Assembly: GCA_015183035.1 (NCBI GenBank)
Contig: JACZZP010000002.1
Span: forward strand, 372,001 to 436,000
Length of the DNA stretch: 64,000 bases
Direction of reading: 5' to 3'
Origin: Meloidogyne chitwoodi
Lineage: Eukaryota; Nematoda; Chromadorea; Rhabditida; Meloidogynidae
A program made the translations under genes and the position numbers. Under the pieces are notes generated by a model. It worked only from the letters and a program-made list of their open reading frames with translations. It ran no database searches and had not been told where the DNA came from. Shown here piece after piece: positions 11,712 to 28,111 of this stretch. Within the stretch, counting starts at the first letter, position 1. Each line of letters starts with the position of its first letter.

Positions 11712-13987
11712 ATGAATAAAAATGAAAAGAGTACCTGGTGGTATTACTTCACAAAAAATGGAGATTTAGTAAAATGTAACAATTGTATTTGGGAGGGAAA
11801 ATATAGTTCAAAACAGGGAACAAATGGATTAAAATCTCATTTGGAAAAAAACCACAAAGAATTGTATATACAAAAAGTACAGGCAGCTCAACAACACGAA
11901 AAACTCCAGATTCAGCAACAAAGCAAAATTCACTTAAAAAATACTTTTCCTCATCTTTCCCCCTGGATTCGACTGAACCACAGAGTAAGTGGTCAAAAAT
12001 TGAGTCAACATCAAGGATATATTCAATGTTTGGTAAGCTAAATATTCATAATAACCTTTTTACTATTGTTCAGGAAAATGGGAAGAAGGATCTGATAGTG
12101 CTGTACTTTTAGAAACACGTATTGGAGAGATGATTGCACTTGATTTCCAACCTTTTATAGTGACTGAAGATATAGGTTTTCGACGTGTTTTACAATTACT
12201 TGCGCCAACATATAAGCCAAGGTTTTTCTTTAATTCTTTACCTACCTTTTTAATAAATATCATCTAAGGAGCGCTAAATATTACAGTGAAACAGTGGTGC
12301 CTAAAATATATTGTTCAATCCTAAAAAAAGTTAAAAAATCATTATCATCCGAATATTTTTCTTTCACTATTGATGCTTGGACTTCAAAAAATCAATTACA
12401 TTCGCTTTTAGCATTAACTATTCATTACCTGGACGACAAATTTTTACCAAAATATTTCGTTTTGGATGTTCAACCAATCGTAGGACCACACAAAGCAGAA
12501 AATTATGTGGAATTATTACAAGTATAATTAAATTATAACACATATAAAATTTATATTAAGGAATCACTTAGACTTTTTGAAATACCGTTGGAAAAAATTC
12601 ACTTGTGCTTGAGGGATGCCGCTAGTGCTATGCGTAAAACTACTAAACTTATGAATATTCAAAGTTTTGATTGTCTGGCACATAAAATTCAACTAGTATT
12701 GATTTAATTTATTATCTGTTAAAATTTTTTAAAATAGTCTATTCGAGATGGATTTAATAGCATTGATAGTTTTGAAACGATGCAAGAAAAAGCTAAAAAA
12801 ATCATTCGTAAGATTAGGAAGAGTCAACTTGCAAGAGAAAAGCTGAAAGAAATCCAAAAAATTATGGATTTACCACAAAGAGAATTAATCAAAGATTGTG
12901 ATGTTCGTTGGAACTCCACATTCTTAATGTTTAAATCAATCTTGAACAATCGTCGTGCATTAGCTTATATTAGTCAAACTGAAAGTTCGTTTCCTAAATT
13001 TGAGGAGAGTGAATGGGATTTAATGAATGAATTGGTTAAGATTTTAGAACCGGTTAAAACAACCATTCTAATATTTTTAATTTATAATTTAGATGTATCT
13101 TGCAACAAAAGAAATAGAAAACAGAAATTGCTCAATTTCTTCATATATTCCAATTGTTAAAACACTTATAAATTGTTTAACAGAACCTAATTTACGTTTG
13201 AATAATTTTTGTAAATCTATCATCCTAGGGTTAAAAAAAAGAATGGCTGATGCTGAATGGGAAGAGTGGTGGACTGCAAAATCGTCGGAGTGTATTCCTG
13301 GATTTAAAAGAAACAAGTTAAATTAATAATTATTTTAAATTTTATTTTTTACAGGAACCTTTCCTTGGCTACAATTCTCGACCCTAGATATAAATGTTAT
13401 TTTTTTGAAGAAGATTTTATTACATGTTGCAAAGATCAGTTGAAAGAAGAAGCAATTAATTCACGTATTAAATATAAAATTATTAAGTTAGCTTATATTT
13501 TAGTGTCAGATGATCAAATTGATAATCTGTCTGATACATGTTTTCCAGACGATTCGCCTGAATTATTAAGTGGATTTTATGCAATTATGACACAACAAAG
13601 AGGTTTAATCAATTTTTTAAAATTTAGTAATTATTTTTAGTAGGAAATGAAATAGAGGATGTGCCTAGGCCAAATTCTGCCGGATTGCCAGATATACAGT
13701 TACAAACGACAGTTCAAATTGCTGAATACCTTGCAGAACCAGTAAAGTCATTCAAAATCTGTCCCTATGAGTATTGGTCAAACATTCAATCGTTAGGAAA
13801 GTGGCCTTTACTTGTTAAACTCGCTCGAAAGTTTCTATCAGCTCCTTGTGGATCTGTCGAAAGTGAAAGAGTTTTTTCTAAAGCTGGCCTCATTTGTACT
13901 GATCTTAGAAACAGGTTAAGTGAAGAAAATATCAGAAAATTATTGTTTATTTCATCTAATTTACCAATAATTGATTTTGAATATTAA
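11712..13987 (+). CDS. hAT transposase (BED zinc finger plus hAT dimerisation domain), inner copy
   Basis: Starts at the ATG of MNKNEKSTWW. Approximate exons are 11712-12032, 12074-12221, 12269-12521, 12561-12695, 12738-13049, 13092-13313, 13356-13604 and 13649-13987. A BED finger uses Cys22, Cys25, His43 and His48. The RNase-H-like core shows FTIDAWTS (first catalytic Asp), a LRDAAS motif (probable second Asp) and DVRWNSTFLM. The C-terminus has the dimerisation signature CGSVESERVFSKAG, then LRNRLSEENIRKLLF. A one-base change of frame is needed between about 11870 and 11905 (A-runs) to join the BED segment to the downstream TKQNSLKKYFSSSF-type reading; a 23-base GT-AG gap would also do it but is very short for an intron. 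The same lesion is in both copies. Product would cut and paste the 2930-bp element; current activity is uncertain. Confidence 0.85.
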
Positions 13988-16837
13988 TTATATCTCACTT
14001 ATTTTAACTCTTTTTTAAAAATAATTTATTTTGTAGCCTATTTTTATTAAAGTATATTAACGTTCCCGATTCCCGAAAATCGGGAATTCCCGACGATTTT
14101 TGGGTCGTGAATTCCCGATTCACGAAAATCGGTAATTGAAAATTTTCGGGAATTCCCGATTCACGAAAATCGGTAATTAAAAAATTTCGGGAATTCCCGA
14201 TTCACGAAAATCGGTAATTAAAAAATTTCGGGAATTCCCGATTCCCGAAAATCGGGAATTGATTTTTTGTCGGCGCGATCCCTGGTACAAATGAGGCCAG
14301 CTTTAGAAAAAACTCTTTCACTTTCGACAGATCCACAAGGAGCTGATAGAAACTTTCGAGCGAGTTTAACAAGTAAAGGCCACTTTCCTAACGATTGAAT
14401 GTTTGACCAATACTCATAGGGACAGATTTTGAATGACTTTACTGGTTCTGCAAGGTATTCAGCAATTTGAACTGTCGTTTGTAACTGTATATCTGGCAAT
14501 CCGGCAGAATTTGGCCTAGGCACATCCTCTATTTCATTTCCTACTAAAAATAATTACTAAATTTTAAAAAATTGATTAAACCTCTTTGTTGTGTCATAAT
14601 TGCATAAAATCCACTTAATAATTCAGGCGAATCGTCTGGAAAACATGTATCAGACAGATTATCAATTTGATCATCTGACACTAAAATATAAGCTAACTTA
14701 ATAATTTTATATTTAATACGTGAATTAATTGCTTCTTCTTTCAACTGATCTTTGCAACATGTAATAAAATCTTCTTCAAAAAAATAACATTTATATCTAG
14801 GGTCGAGAATTGTAGCCAAGGAAAGGTTCCTGTAAAAAATAAAATTTAAAATAATTATTAATTTAACTTGTTTCTTTTAAATCCAGGAATACACTCCGAC
14901 GATTTTGCAGTCCACCACTCTTCCCATTCAGCATCAGCCATTCTTTTTTTTAACCCTAGGATGATAGATTTACAAAAATTATTCAAACGTAAATTAGGTT
15001 CTGTTAAACAATTTATAAGTGTTTTAACAATTGGAATATATGAAGAAATTGAGCAATTTCTGTTTTCTATTTCTTTTGTTGCAAGATACATCTAAATTAT
15101 AAATTAAAAATATTAGAATGGTTGTTTTAACCGGTTCTAAAATCTTAACCAATTCATTCATTAAATCCCATTCACTCTCCTCAAATTTAGGAAATGAACT
15201 TTCAGTTTGACTAATATAAGCTAATGCACGACGATTGTTCAAGATTGATTTAAACATTAAGAATGTGGAGTTCCAACGAACATCACAATCTTTGATTAAT
15301 TCTCTTTGTGGTAAATCCATAATTTTTTGGATTTCTTTCAGCTTTTCTCTTGCAAGTTGACTCTTCCTAATCTTACGAATGATTTTTTTAGCTTTTTCTT
15401 GCATCGTTTCAAAACTATCAATGCTATTAAATCCATCTCGAATAGACTATTTTAAAAAATTTTAACAGATAATAAATTAAATCAATACTAGTTGAATTTT
15501 ATGTGCCAGACAATCAAAACTTTGAATATTCATAAGTTTAGTAGTTTTACGCATAGCACTAGCGGCATCCCTCAAGCACAAGTGAATTTTTTCCAACGGT
15601 ATTTCAAAAAGTCTAAGTGATTCCTTAATATAAATTTTATATGTGTTATAATTTAATTATACTTGTAATAATTCCACATAATTTTCTGCTTTGTGTGGTC
15701 CTACGATTGGTTGAACATCCAAAACGAAATATTTTGGTAAAAATTTGTCGTCCAGGTAATGAATAGTTAATGCTAAAAGCGAATGTAATTGATTTTTTGA
15801 AGTCCAAGCATCAATAGTGAAAGAAAAATATTCGGATGATAATGATTTTTTAACTTTTTTTAGGATTGAACAATATATTTTAGGCACCACTGTTTCACTG
15901 TAATATTTAGCGCTCCTTAGATGATATTTATTAAAAAGGTAGGTAAAGAATTAAAGAAAAACCTTGGCTTATATGTTGGCGCAAGTAATTGTAAAACACG
16001 TCGAAAACCTATATCTTCAGTCACTATAAAAGGTTGGAAATCAAGTGCAATCATCTCTCCAATACGTGTTTCTAAAAGTACAGCACTATCAGATCCTTCT
16101 TCCCATTTTCCTGAACAATAGTAAAAAGGTTATTATGAATATTTAGCTTACCAAACATTGAATATATCCTTGATGTTGACTCAATTTTTGACCACTTACT
16201 CTGTGGTTCAGTCGAATCCAGGGGGAAAGATGAGGAAAAGTATTTTTTAAGTGAATTTTGCTTTGTTGCTGAATCTGGAGTTTTTCGTGTTGTTGAGCTG
16301 CCTGTACTTTTTGTATATACAATTCTTTGTGGTTTTTTTCCAAATGAGATTTTAATCCATTTGTTCCCTGTTTTGAACTATATTTTCCCTCCCAAATACA
16401 ATTGTTACATTTTACTAAATCTCCATTTTTTGTGAAGTAATACCACCAGGTACTCTTTTCATTTTTATTCATTTTGTTGAAATCAAATAAAATATAAACA
16501 AGCTCTAAAATAAAGAAATATATCATAATATTAATAAAGAAACAAACAAAAAAATAAAACGCACAAAATAAAAAATAGTATTATGAATAGAGAAACAAAT
16601 AAACATAATGCAAATAGACATCAAATTCCCGATTTTTTCCCGATTTTTCAAAAAAAAAATCGGGAATCGGGAACGGGAATCCCGAAAATTTTGCATTCCC
16701 GATTTTCGTGAATCGGGAATTCCCGAAATTTTTCTATTCCCGATTTTCGGGAATCGGGAATTCACGACCCAAAAATCGTCGGGAATTCCCGATTTTCGGG
16801 AATCGGGAATCGGGTCGGCGCGATCCCTGGTGCCTAT

Positions 16838-18688
16838 CCCTACTAATTATTTTACTTAAAAAATAAATTTTTAAATTTTTTTTAAATTATTTTTTTAAAA
16901 TTATTTAAAAATTAATTTTTTAATTTATTTTAAATAAAAGTTTTATTTATTTTTTTAATACAAATTTTTAAAATAAATTTAAATATTAGCAAATTAAAAA
17001 AGAATAATTTTATGACATCTGTTTGCTATAAAATTAATAAAATTAAATAAAATACAAAAAATAATGAATTAAAATTTTTATTCAAAATTTAGGGGATGTC
17101 GGAAATAAGAAAAATTTAGCTTTTTGGAAATTATTTTAATTTTTTTATTTTTTAATTTTAAAAAAACATTTTTTTAATAATGAATTAATAATTAAATAAA
17201 TAAATTTATTTAAAAAAAATAAAAATATAATTAAAATAATTTTATTTTTGTTTATTTTAGAAAATACAAATTTCACATTTTTTCAGCATTTTTAATTATT
17301 TAAAAAATATTATTCATTATTTTTATTTATTTATTTGTTTAATTTTTACAATTACAATTATTGCATTAATTAATTTTAAGTTTTAAGTTTGTGCCTCACG
17401 CAACCATTTTATTTTTAATTTATTTTTAATTTTAATTTATACAAAAAAATTATTTTTTTTGTTTTGACATTTTTAATAAATTAAAAAAAAATTTTTAAAA
17501 ATTAATTTAATTAAATAATGCATATTTAAGCATTTTTATTTAATTAATAATAAGAAAAACAGCCTTTTTTCCTTATAAATAATTAAAAATAATTATTACT
17601 TAAAATAGATATATTTTTTTAAATTAAGGTTAAGATTTGTAAAATTAATTTAAATAAATTTTATTTTATTAATTTTTACCTATCCTCTACTTTGGGGTTT
17701 TTTAGATGGAGATTAGTAGTAGATTTTGAGTTAAGTAAATGAGGATTTGTGTGATAAAGAAAGGATTTTTTAATTTTTTTTGATATTTTAAATTCTTTAT
17801 TTTTTTTAAATTAATTTTTAATTTTTTTCTCTAAATTTTAGGTAATTAAAATTTAATTAGCAAAAATATATTTAAATAAAAATATTTAATAATAAATTTA
17901 ATAATAAATTTAATAAGAAAAACTAAAAATAAAACTACCTACATATACCTATTTTTAAAATAAATAAATAAATTAATTAATTTAAAATTAAATGCTTGTG
18001 TAATAAAAAATAAATAAGCAGTTACGCAGTTACGCAGTTTTTAAGCAAGCAAATATATTTATAGGTATTATTTTATAAATTTTAAAATATTTAATTTTAA
18101 TTTAGTTTAGCAAGTTCCTACCCTAAAATAATAAAATAATTATTTTAATATTAATTCTGAAATATTATTTTTATTTTTGAAGCAAGTTTTATTTTTTATT
18201 TTTGAAGCAAGTTTATTTTTCTGTACTTGAAGCGTTTTATTTTTTTTGTTTTTGAAGCAAGTTTTAATTTTTTGTATTTATATTTTTCTGATTTTAGGCC
18301 ACAAAAAATTAAATAAATTAAATAAAAATAAAGCAAATATTATGTATAAAAATCATTAAAAAATTTAACAAATGCGTGAAAATAAATATTATTAAAAAAA
18401 GACTAAACACTAAAGGTATTATTGTTCAAAATTTTTTTTAATTAAAGATTGAATACCAACTCTTTTTTTTTATTTTATAATAGCTAACAAACATATTTTT
18501 TCCTAAAACAAAAAATAATCTTATTAATTTTTTGACATTTTAATTTTATTAGCCATTTATTTGTTAGCAAGCTGCATAAAAAGCATTCTTATTTATTTTA
18601 AAATGTCGTATAATATTCTTTAGCTTTTAAAAATTAAAATAAAAAGATTATTTTAAAGCATTAAAATTGTCTAAAAATATTTTAAAAA
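16838..18688. other. AT-rich intergenic region upstream of first Srt receptor
   Basis: No gene seen. It contains short T-rich words GAAGCAAGTTTTATTTTT repeated about four times near 18178-18270 and otherwise simple AT sequence. It should include the promoter of the plus-strand receptor at 18689. Confidence 0.5.
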
Positions 18689-20770
18689 ATGACTGTCACA
18701 GGAGAGAATGCAAAAGAGTGGACAAGGGATGATGCTCCTCTTGAAGAACGCTTAATTATTGGTTTATTATATTTATGTTCTGCTATAGTTTTTATTATTC
18801 TTCAATTTTCTGTTATTTTTGTAAGTTTTTTTGAAATTTTAAGATAAATAAAATATTAATTAATTTAATGATTTGAAGCAAGTTTTTTTTATAATAAACT
18901 AAAACTTGATTTTTGTAATAAACTTAAAACTTGATTTTTGCAATAAACTTAAAACATGATTTTTATAATAAACTTAAAACTTGATTTTTATAATAAACTT
19001 AAAACTTGATTTTTATAATAAACTTAAAACTTGATTTTTATAATAAACTTAAAACATGATTTTTATAATAAATTTAAAACTTGATTTTTATAATAAACTT
19101 AAAACTTGATTTTTGTATTATTACAAAAGCAGGTTTAATTTTATAAAATATGAAGCATGTTATATTTTTAAAAAATTTCAGAAAATTAATAACAAATATT
19201 TTCAAAGCACTAAATTTATAAATTTAACATATTAAAAAATTTACTTTTTATTTAGATATTTTACACTTATAAAGATTTTTATGGACATCTGTGTTATAGA
19301 ATAATGTTATTTATTTCAATTGCTGATTTAATTCAGCTTATTGTTCATCTTTATGGTTCATTTTTTGAAAAATAAATTCTAAAAATAAAAATAAAATTTT
19401 AAAAATAAAAAAATGTTTGGACAAATTAAAAATAAATTTTTTTTAGGCGGGATCATTTGTCTGCTGGACAATTCATTAAATATATATTTTGAGAAGGTAT
19501 AATATTTTTTAATTTTTTTAAAATTTGTTTTATTATTATTTCTCAGGCAGCTGGGGGTCTAGCAAATGCAATTTCAATGGCTTCCTGGCCCATTTGTTTT
19601 GTTCTGGGATTAAATCGACTTTTAGTCTTTATTCCCTCAAAATTAGATGAAAGAAAAGAAAAACTCCTATTTAATTGGTTAATTGGCCTTTCTCTTCTAC
19701 ATGGCCTACCTTTTTTTATTATTTATTTGACTCCACATTCGACAATAGCTTTTCGTTATTATAATTGGGATTATGTTAGAATGGATTATAATTCTTCAAT
19801 AACTTGGAAGTGGGTCGAAACTGCTACTGGAATTTTACCCTTACCTTATATTATACTAACACTTGCTGTATATTTAGCAATCTTTGTTGTTCTGATTTTA
19901 CAGGTAAAGTTTTTACACTTGAGTTTTTAAACTTGATATTTGTAATAAACTTTAAGTTTGTAATAAACTTGAAATTTTGTAATAAACTTCAAATTTTGTA
20001 ATAAACTTCAGTTTTTAATAAACTTGAATTTTGCAATAATCTTTAAGTTTGTAATTTTTGTAGATGTGAAAAGTTTAATCCTTAATAAATTAGTTTAATT
20101 TTTTAGCGTCGAAAATTGACAATTACAAAACCTAAAAAAATTGTAGCTCCAACACCAACTGTATCAATGCATGTAAATAATCCACATCTTCCTTTTAATA
20201 AAAATAAGATTAATCAAACTAATGTGATTCCAGTTGAATGGAGTAAACCTACTTCAACTTATGTTTCACCAAATCCTATACAACATTTAATTCAACATGA
20301 AAGACGTCTCCTTCTTCAAGCTATTGTTCAATTTTTTGTTGAATTCTCTCTTTGTTCTATTTGGTTTTTTCAAATGATTGGTGGTTCGTATGTTCCAGAT
20401 GGAGTTGTGTTCAATGCTTTTATTAATTGGTATTGGATATTTTACAATGGTTTTAGACCACTAGTCTATTTGGCAATGAACAAGTAATTTTTAATTTTAA
20501 TTAGTTCTGTCTTTTGTATTTTTTAAACTTGATGCAAGTTTATTTTTAACATGATTTTTGTAAAAACTTAGGAAAAATTATAGGTATTTAATTTTTAAAT
20601 TTTTCAGAACAGTTCGTAAGCGTCTTTTGGCACTTTGGCTAAACCGACCTCCTGTTACTCTTATGGATTTTGGACAACTCCAAAGAGTGGGTGCACAACA
20701 AGGGATTCGTGCTTCACCTCGACTTATCTCATTAAATAAACCTCAACAGAACAGTGGGCGAATGAGTTGA
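18689..20770 (+). CDS. Srt-class 7TM chemoreceptor, copy 1
   Basis: Six in-frame exons (18689-18820, 19256-19355, 19447-19496, 19547-19903, 20107-20483, 20608-20770) encode about 392 residues. Hydrophobic segments are spread over the length as expected for seven helices, starting with IIGLLYLCSAIVFIILQFSVI. Features that match the nematode Srt family: CYRIMLFISIADLIQL near helix 2, LGLNRLLVFIPSKLDERKEKL after helix 3, FNWLIGLSLLHGLPFFIIY, and near the end FYNGFRPLVYLAMNK-TVRKRLLALWL, the usual IYL-LN-TIR-type motif. The third intracellular loop is long and polar. Known relatives are nematode-specific G-protein-coupled receptors expressed mainly in sensory neurons; the ligand is unknown. Tail to tail with its paralogue, 146 bases apart. 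Confidence 0.78.
18885..19125. repeat. AATAAACTTAAAACTTGATTTTT tandem array (intron 1, Srt copy 1)
   Basis: About eight units of 28-29 bases with core TAATAAACTTAAAACTTGAT. Related AAACTT-bearing patches lie in intron 4 (19920-20065) and in introns of the paralogue (21060-21235, 21700-21890). Confidence 0.85.
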
Positions 20771-20916
20771 AATTAAAAGAAGATAATATTGTTCTACTTT
20801 TTTCTTGATATAATTTGTTAATAAATTTTGAAATATTTATTAAATTTATTTTGAATATATCATAAATATATACAATAAAATTTATAATGTGAAATTTAAA
20901 ATTCATATTTTTTTCT

Positions 20917-22782
20917 TCATATTGGTTGATTTACCAGAGGCATTGGGCGAGCTAATTGTTGTATATTTGAAACACGTCGAGGTATTTTTGCAGATTCAGC
21001 AGTGCTCTCTAATTGTTTGTTAAGCCAGAGGGATAGAAGACGTTGTCGGATAGTTCTGAAAATATTAATATAAACAATATACAGTAAACTTAAGTTTTGT
21101 TGCATTAAACTTAAGATTCCTATTATTATGTTTTACAAAAGTTAATTTTTTCAAACTTAAGAAAATCATTTAAATTACAAACTTAAGTTCTTATATAAAT
21201 TAAATATGCTTCAAGTTTGCAAAATGTTAATATTTACTTGTTCATTGCCAGATAGACAAGAGGTCTGAAACCATTGTAAAATATCCAATACAAATTTGCT
21301 AAAACATTAGTCAATAATCCATCTGGAAGGCAGTCAATCATTTGTAAAAACCAAATTGAAGAAAGAGAGAATTCAATAAAAAATTGAACAACAGCTTGAA
21401 GTAGGAGACGTCTTTCATGTTGAATTAAAGACTGTTTTGGTGTTATTCCATCATTTTGGATTGAAATTCTTGACTGAATTGATAAACGTTGTTGTTGAAT
21501 CTTTTCGCTGAGCATTATTTGTTGCTGTATTTGTTGTTGATTATATAGTTGAAGGTTATTACATTGAGGAGAATAAACATGAACTACAGAAGATATTCGT
21601 CTAATTACTTGTTCTGGTTTTTGCATTGTATAATTAAAAGACATTTTTCGACGCTAAAATATATTAAATTTTGTATTATTTTTTATATAATGTTTTAGTT
21701 ATAATAATTAAACTTGCTTCAAGTTTAATATACAAATTATAATTCAAGTAAAAAAAATTAAACTTGAGTACTTAATTCGTTTTCATCTCTAAACATTATT
21801 AAACTTGTTTTAAGTTTATCAGAACTAATAAATAATTTAACTTTCTCAAGTTTGTAAACTTAAGTTTTTATTAAGTTTATATTTTATATAACTCACTTGA
21901 TACATTAATATTGAGAATATACACAAATAAACAATAAACGTGAGAACGACATAAGGTAATGGTAATGTTTCTGTCGTATATTCAATAAATACTAAATTGT
22001 ATGATTCATAAACATCCAATCTAACATAATCCCAATTATAGTCTCGAAATGCGAGTGTAGAATAAGGAGTTAAGTATAAAATAAAAAATGGAATGCCTTG
22101 AATAATAGAAAGGGCAATTAACCAATTAAAGAGACGTTCAATTTTCCAATCTTCTAGTTTAGTGGGAATAAAGACTAAAAGTCGATTTAATGCCAAAACA
22201 AAGCAAATAGGCCAAGTAATTAAGGAAAAGGAATTTGCTATGCCTCCAGCTATCTGAGAAAAATTTAAAATTTAATTTAATTTAAATTTTATTATTTTCT
22301 ACCTTTTCTAAATAAAAATTGAGTGAGTTGTCAAGCAAACATATTATTCCGCCTGTAAAAAATTAAATTATAATTCAAGTTTGTTTCAAGTTTAATTTTA
22401 AGTTTGCACTAATAATATAACTTGTATTTCAAGCGTGCAAAAAATAACTTGTTTCAAGTTTATTATAAAAATAAACTTGAATCACTTTAAACAATTAAAA
22501 ATATACCATATGCGTGAACTAAAAGTTGTAAGCAGTCAGCTATTGAAATAAAAAGCATAATTCGATAGCATTGATGATTACGCAAGTCTTTGTAATTACA
22601 GAAAACCTTAAATTATTAAATAAATTTTTAAATAAAAAATTAATTTTTACATAAATAACGGAGATCTGAAGAATTAAAAAAATAACGGAAGAACACAAAT
22701 ATAATAAACCAATACTGAGACGTTCTTGGAAAGTTGCCCCTTCTCTAGTCCAATAAAGGGCATTATTTCCTTCTACTGTCAT
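20917..22782 (-). CDS. Srt-class 7TM chemoreceptor, copy 2
   Basis: Six exons on the minus strand (22782-22651, 22606-22507, 22352-22303, 22253-21897, 21653-21238, 21055-20917) give about 397 residues. The first four exons have exactly the same lengths as in copy 1 (132, 100, 50 and 357 bases). Protein landmarks are conserved: CYRIMLFISIADCLQLL, LALNRLLVFIPTKLEDWKIE, HERRLLLQAVVQFFIEFSLSS and FYNGFRPLVYLAMNK-TIRQRLLSLWL. The loop before helix 6 is longer and Gln-rich here. The two genes are an inverted, convergent duplicate that has diverged clearly in the loops and tail but kept the intron plan. Putative chemosensory receptor; ligand unknown. Confidence 0.78.
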
Positions 22783-22857
22783 TTCTAAAATCTAAAATTA
22801 TTTAATAATTAAAAATTTATATTTTAAAAATTTTTTGTTTGGAAATAACAAGAAAAA

Positions 22858-23065
22858 ATAAATTCTGATTTTTAAAACATAAATTCTGATTTTTAAAACA
22901 TAAATTCTGATTTTTAAAAATAAATTCTGATTTTTAAAACTTAAATTCTGATTTTAAAAAATAAATTCTGATTTTCAAAACATAAATTCTGATTTTAAAA
23001 AATAAATTCTGATTTTTAAAACATAAATTCTGATTCATATATTTATATAATAGAAATTCTGATTT
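22858..23065. repeat. AAATTCTGATTTTTAAAACAT array upstream of Srt copy 2
   Basis: About nine units of 20-22 bases with core ATAAATTCTGATTTTTAAAA, starting roughly 75 bases upstream of the start codon of the minus-strand receptor, so within its likely promoter or 5' leader. Confidence 0.85.
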
Positions 23066-23938
23066 TATCTTAAATAACAATAGGATACTTAACAATAAAT
23101 ATAAAGTTAAAAATCAGAATTTCTTTAAGAATAATTAAAATACAAAATACGAAAGAATAAAAATGTGTTAAATAAAATTAATATTTATTAGTTAAATATT
23201 ATTTAATAAGTTTTTTATATTTTCTTTGAAAAGTTTTTTATAATAAATTTTATTAGAATTTTTATTGAAAATTCTATTTATTTGTTACTATTTTTAATTT
23301 TATAAATTAAATTTAAATTAAGTTTAAAATAAAAAAAATAATCTAAAATATTTAAATATATCTGGTTAAAAAATGGAATTAATTTATTTAAAAAAATTAT
23401 TAATATTTATTTAGGTAATTTATTTTTTTACACGAGGGAGTGTTTAAAAAACATTTTTAATTATTTATTTACTAAAAACTAAATTTAGAATATATAATTA
23501 AATTATATTTATTAATTTTTGTTTTTATAAGATTAAAACTATCCCTTATAATTATTTTATTGTAAATTATTAGTTTAGTAATTAATTAATTAATTTTTTA
23601 TTTCTTTTTAAAGTAAATTAGAAGAAAAATCAAAAAAATAATTATTTATTTTTTTAATAATTTTATTTAAACAATTTTAAATACAAAATAATATTTAAAA
23701 ATATTATTTCCAAATTTATTAAATTAATATTGATTTTATAAATATGCATGCAACAACATGCGTTAAACTGCACCTTCCTTGACCCAATTAAAATAAAATA
23801 AAAATTAATTAATTATATCGCAGAGAAAATTTAAATATTATTTTATTTTTAAATGTTTTAGATTAAATTAAAAGATTAAATATTTATTTATTTGAATATC
23901 TTTATTTTTTTATTTAATTTAAATAATTTAAAATTAAT
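23066..23938. other. intergenic region between divergent receptor and dehydratase genes
   Basis: Simple AT-rich sequence between two divergent genes. It must contain the promoter of the plus-strand gene at 23939. A small island at 23741-23790 (ATGCATGCAACAACATGCG) stands out by composition, but no function can be assigned. Confidence 0.45.

Positions 23939-28111
<4,173 letters not shown>

Larger units (their letters stand above)
11355..14284 (+). mobile_element. inner hAT transposon, complete 2930-bp copy
   Basis: Bounded by the 16-bp inverted repeats CAGGGATCGCGCCGAC (11355-11370) and the inverse (14269-14284), with perfect 8-bp target duplications GTACAAAT at 11347-11354 and 14285-14292. 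It lies in the opposite orientation to the element it interrupts. Position p in 11355-13899 corresponds to 28184 - p in the outer copy, with no length difference seen, and compared stretches are identical. This implies very recent movement. It encodes one multi-exon transposase. Confidence 0.94.
11259..16472 (-). pseudogene. hAT transposase of outer element, disrupted by the inner insertion
   Basis: Same exon series as the inner copy on the minus strand, from the ATG at 16472 to 14293, where the codons for AGLICT are broken by the inner element. The remaining 32 or so residues, LICTDLRNRLSEEN through the stop, lie beyond the insertion at 11259-11354. Readthrough from the left part runs into inner terminal sequence and adds an unrelated tail. 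The break removes the last part of the dimerisation domain, so this copy should be inactive. All coding segments translate identically to those of the inner copy. Confidence 0.9.
10962..16829 (-). mobile_element. outer hAT transposon, split by insertion of a second copy of itself
   Basis: Ends are CAGGGATCGCGCCGAC at 10962 and its inverse at 16814-16829, flanked on both sides by the perfect 8-bp direct repeat GTGCCTAT (10954-10961 and 16830-16837). An 8-bp duplication and CAGGG-type ends are hallmarks of hAT elements. Removing the inner insertion and one copy of its target duplication leaves 393 + 2545 - 8 = 2930 bases, exactly the inner element's length. Its transposase reads on the minus strand and is interrupted in the C-terminal dimerisation region. 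Both ends carry subterminal CGGGAATTCCCGATT repeats. Confidence 0.93.

Noticed and set aside
14218..14523. Open frame joining hAT C-terminal sequence to a RDRADKK-type tail
   Set aside because: It is the outer transposase reading into the end of the inner element, not a separate or novel gene.
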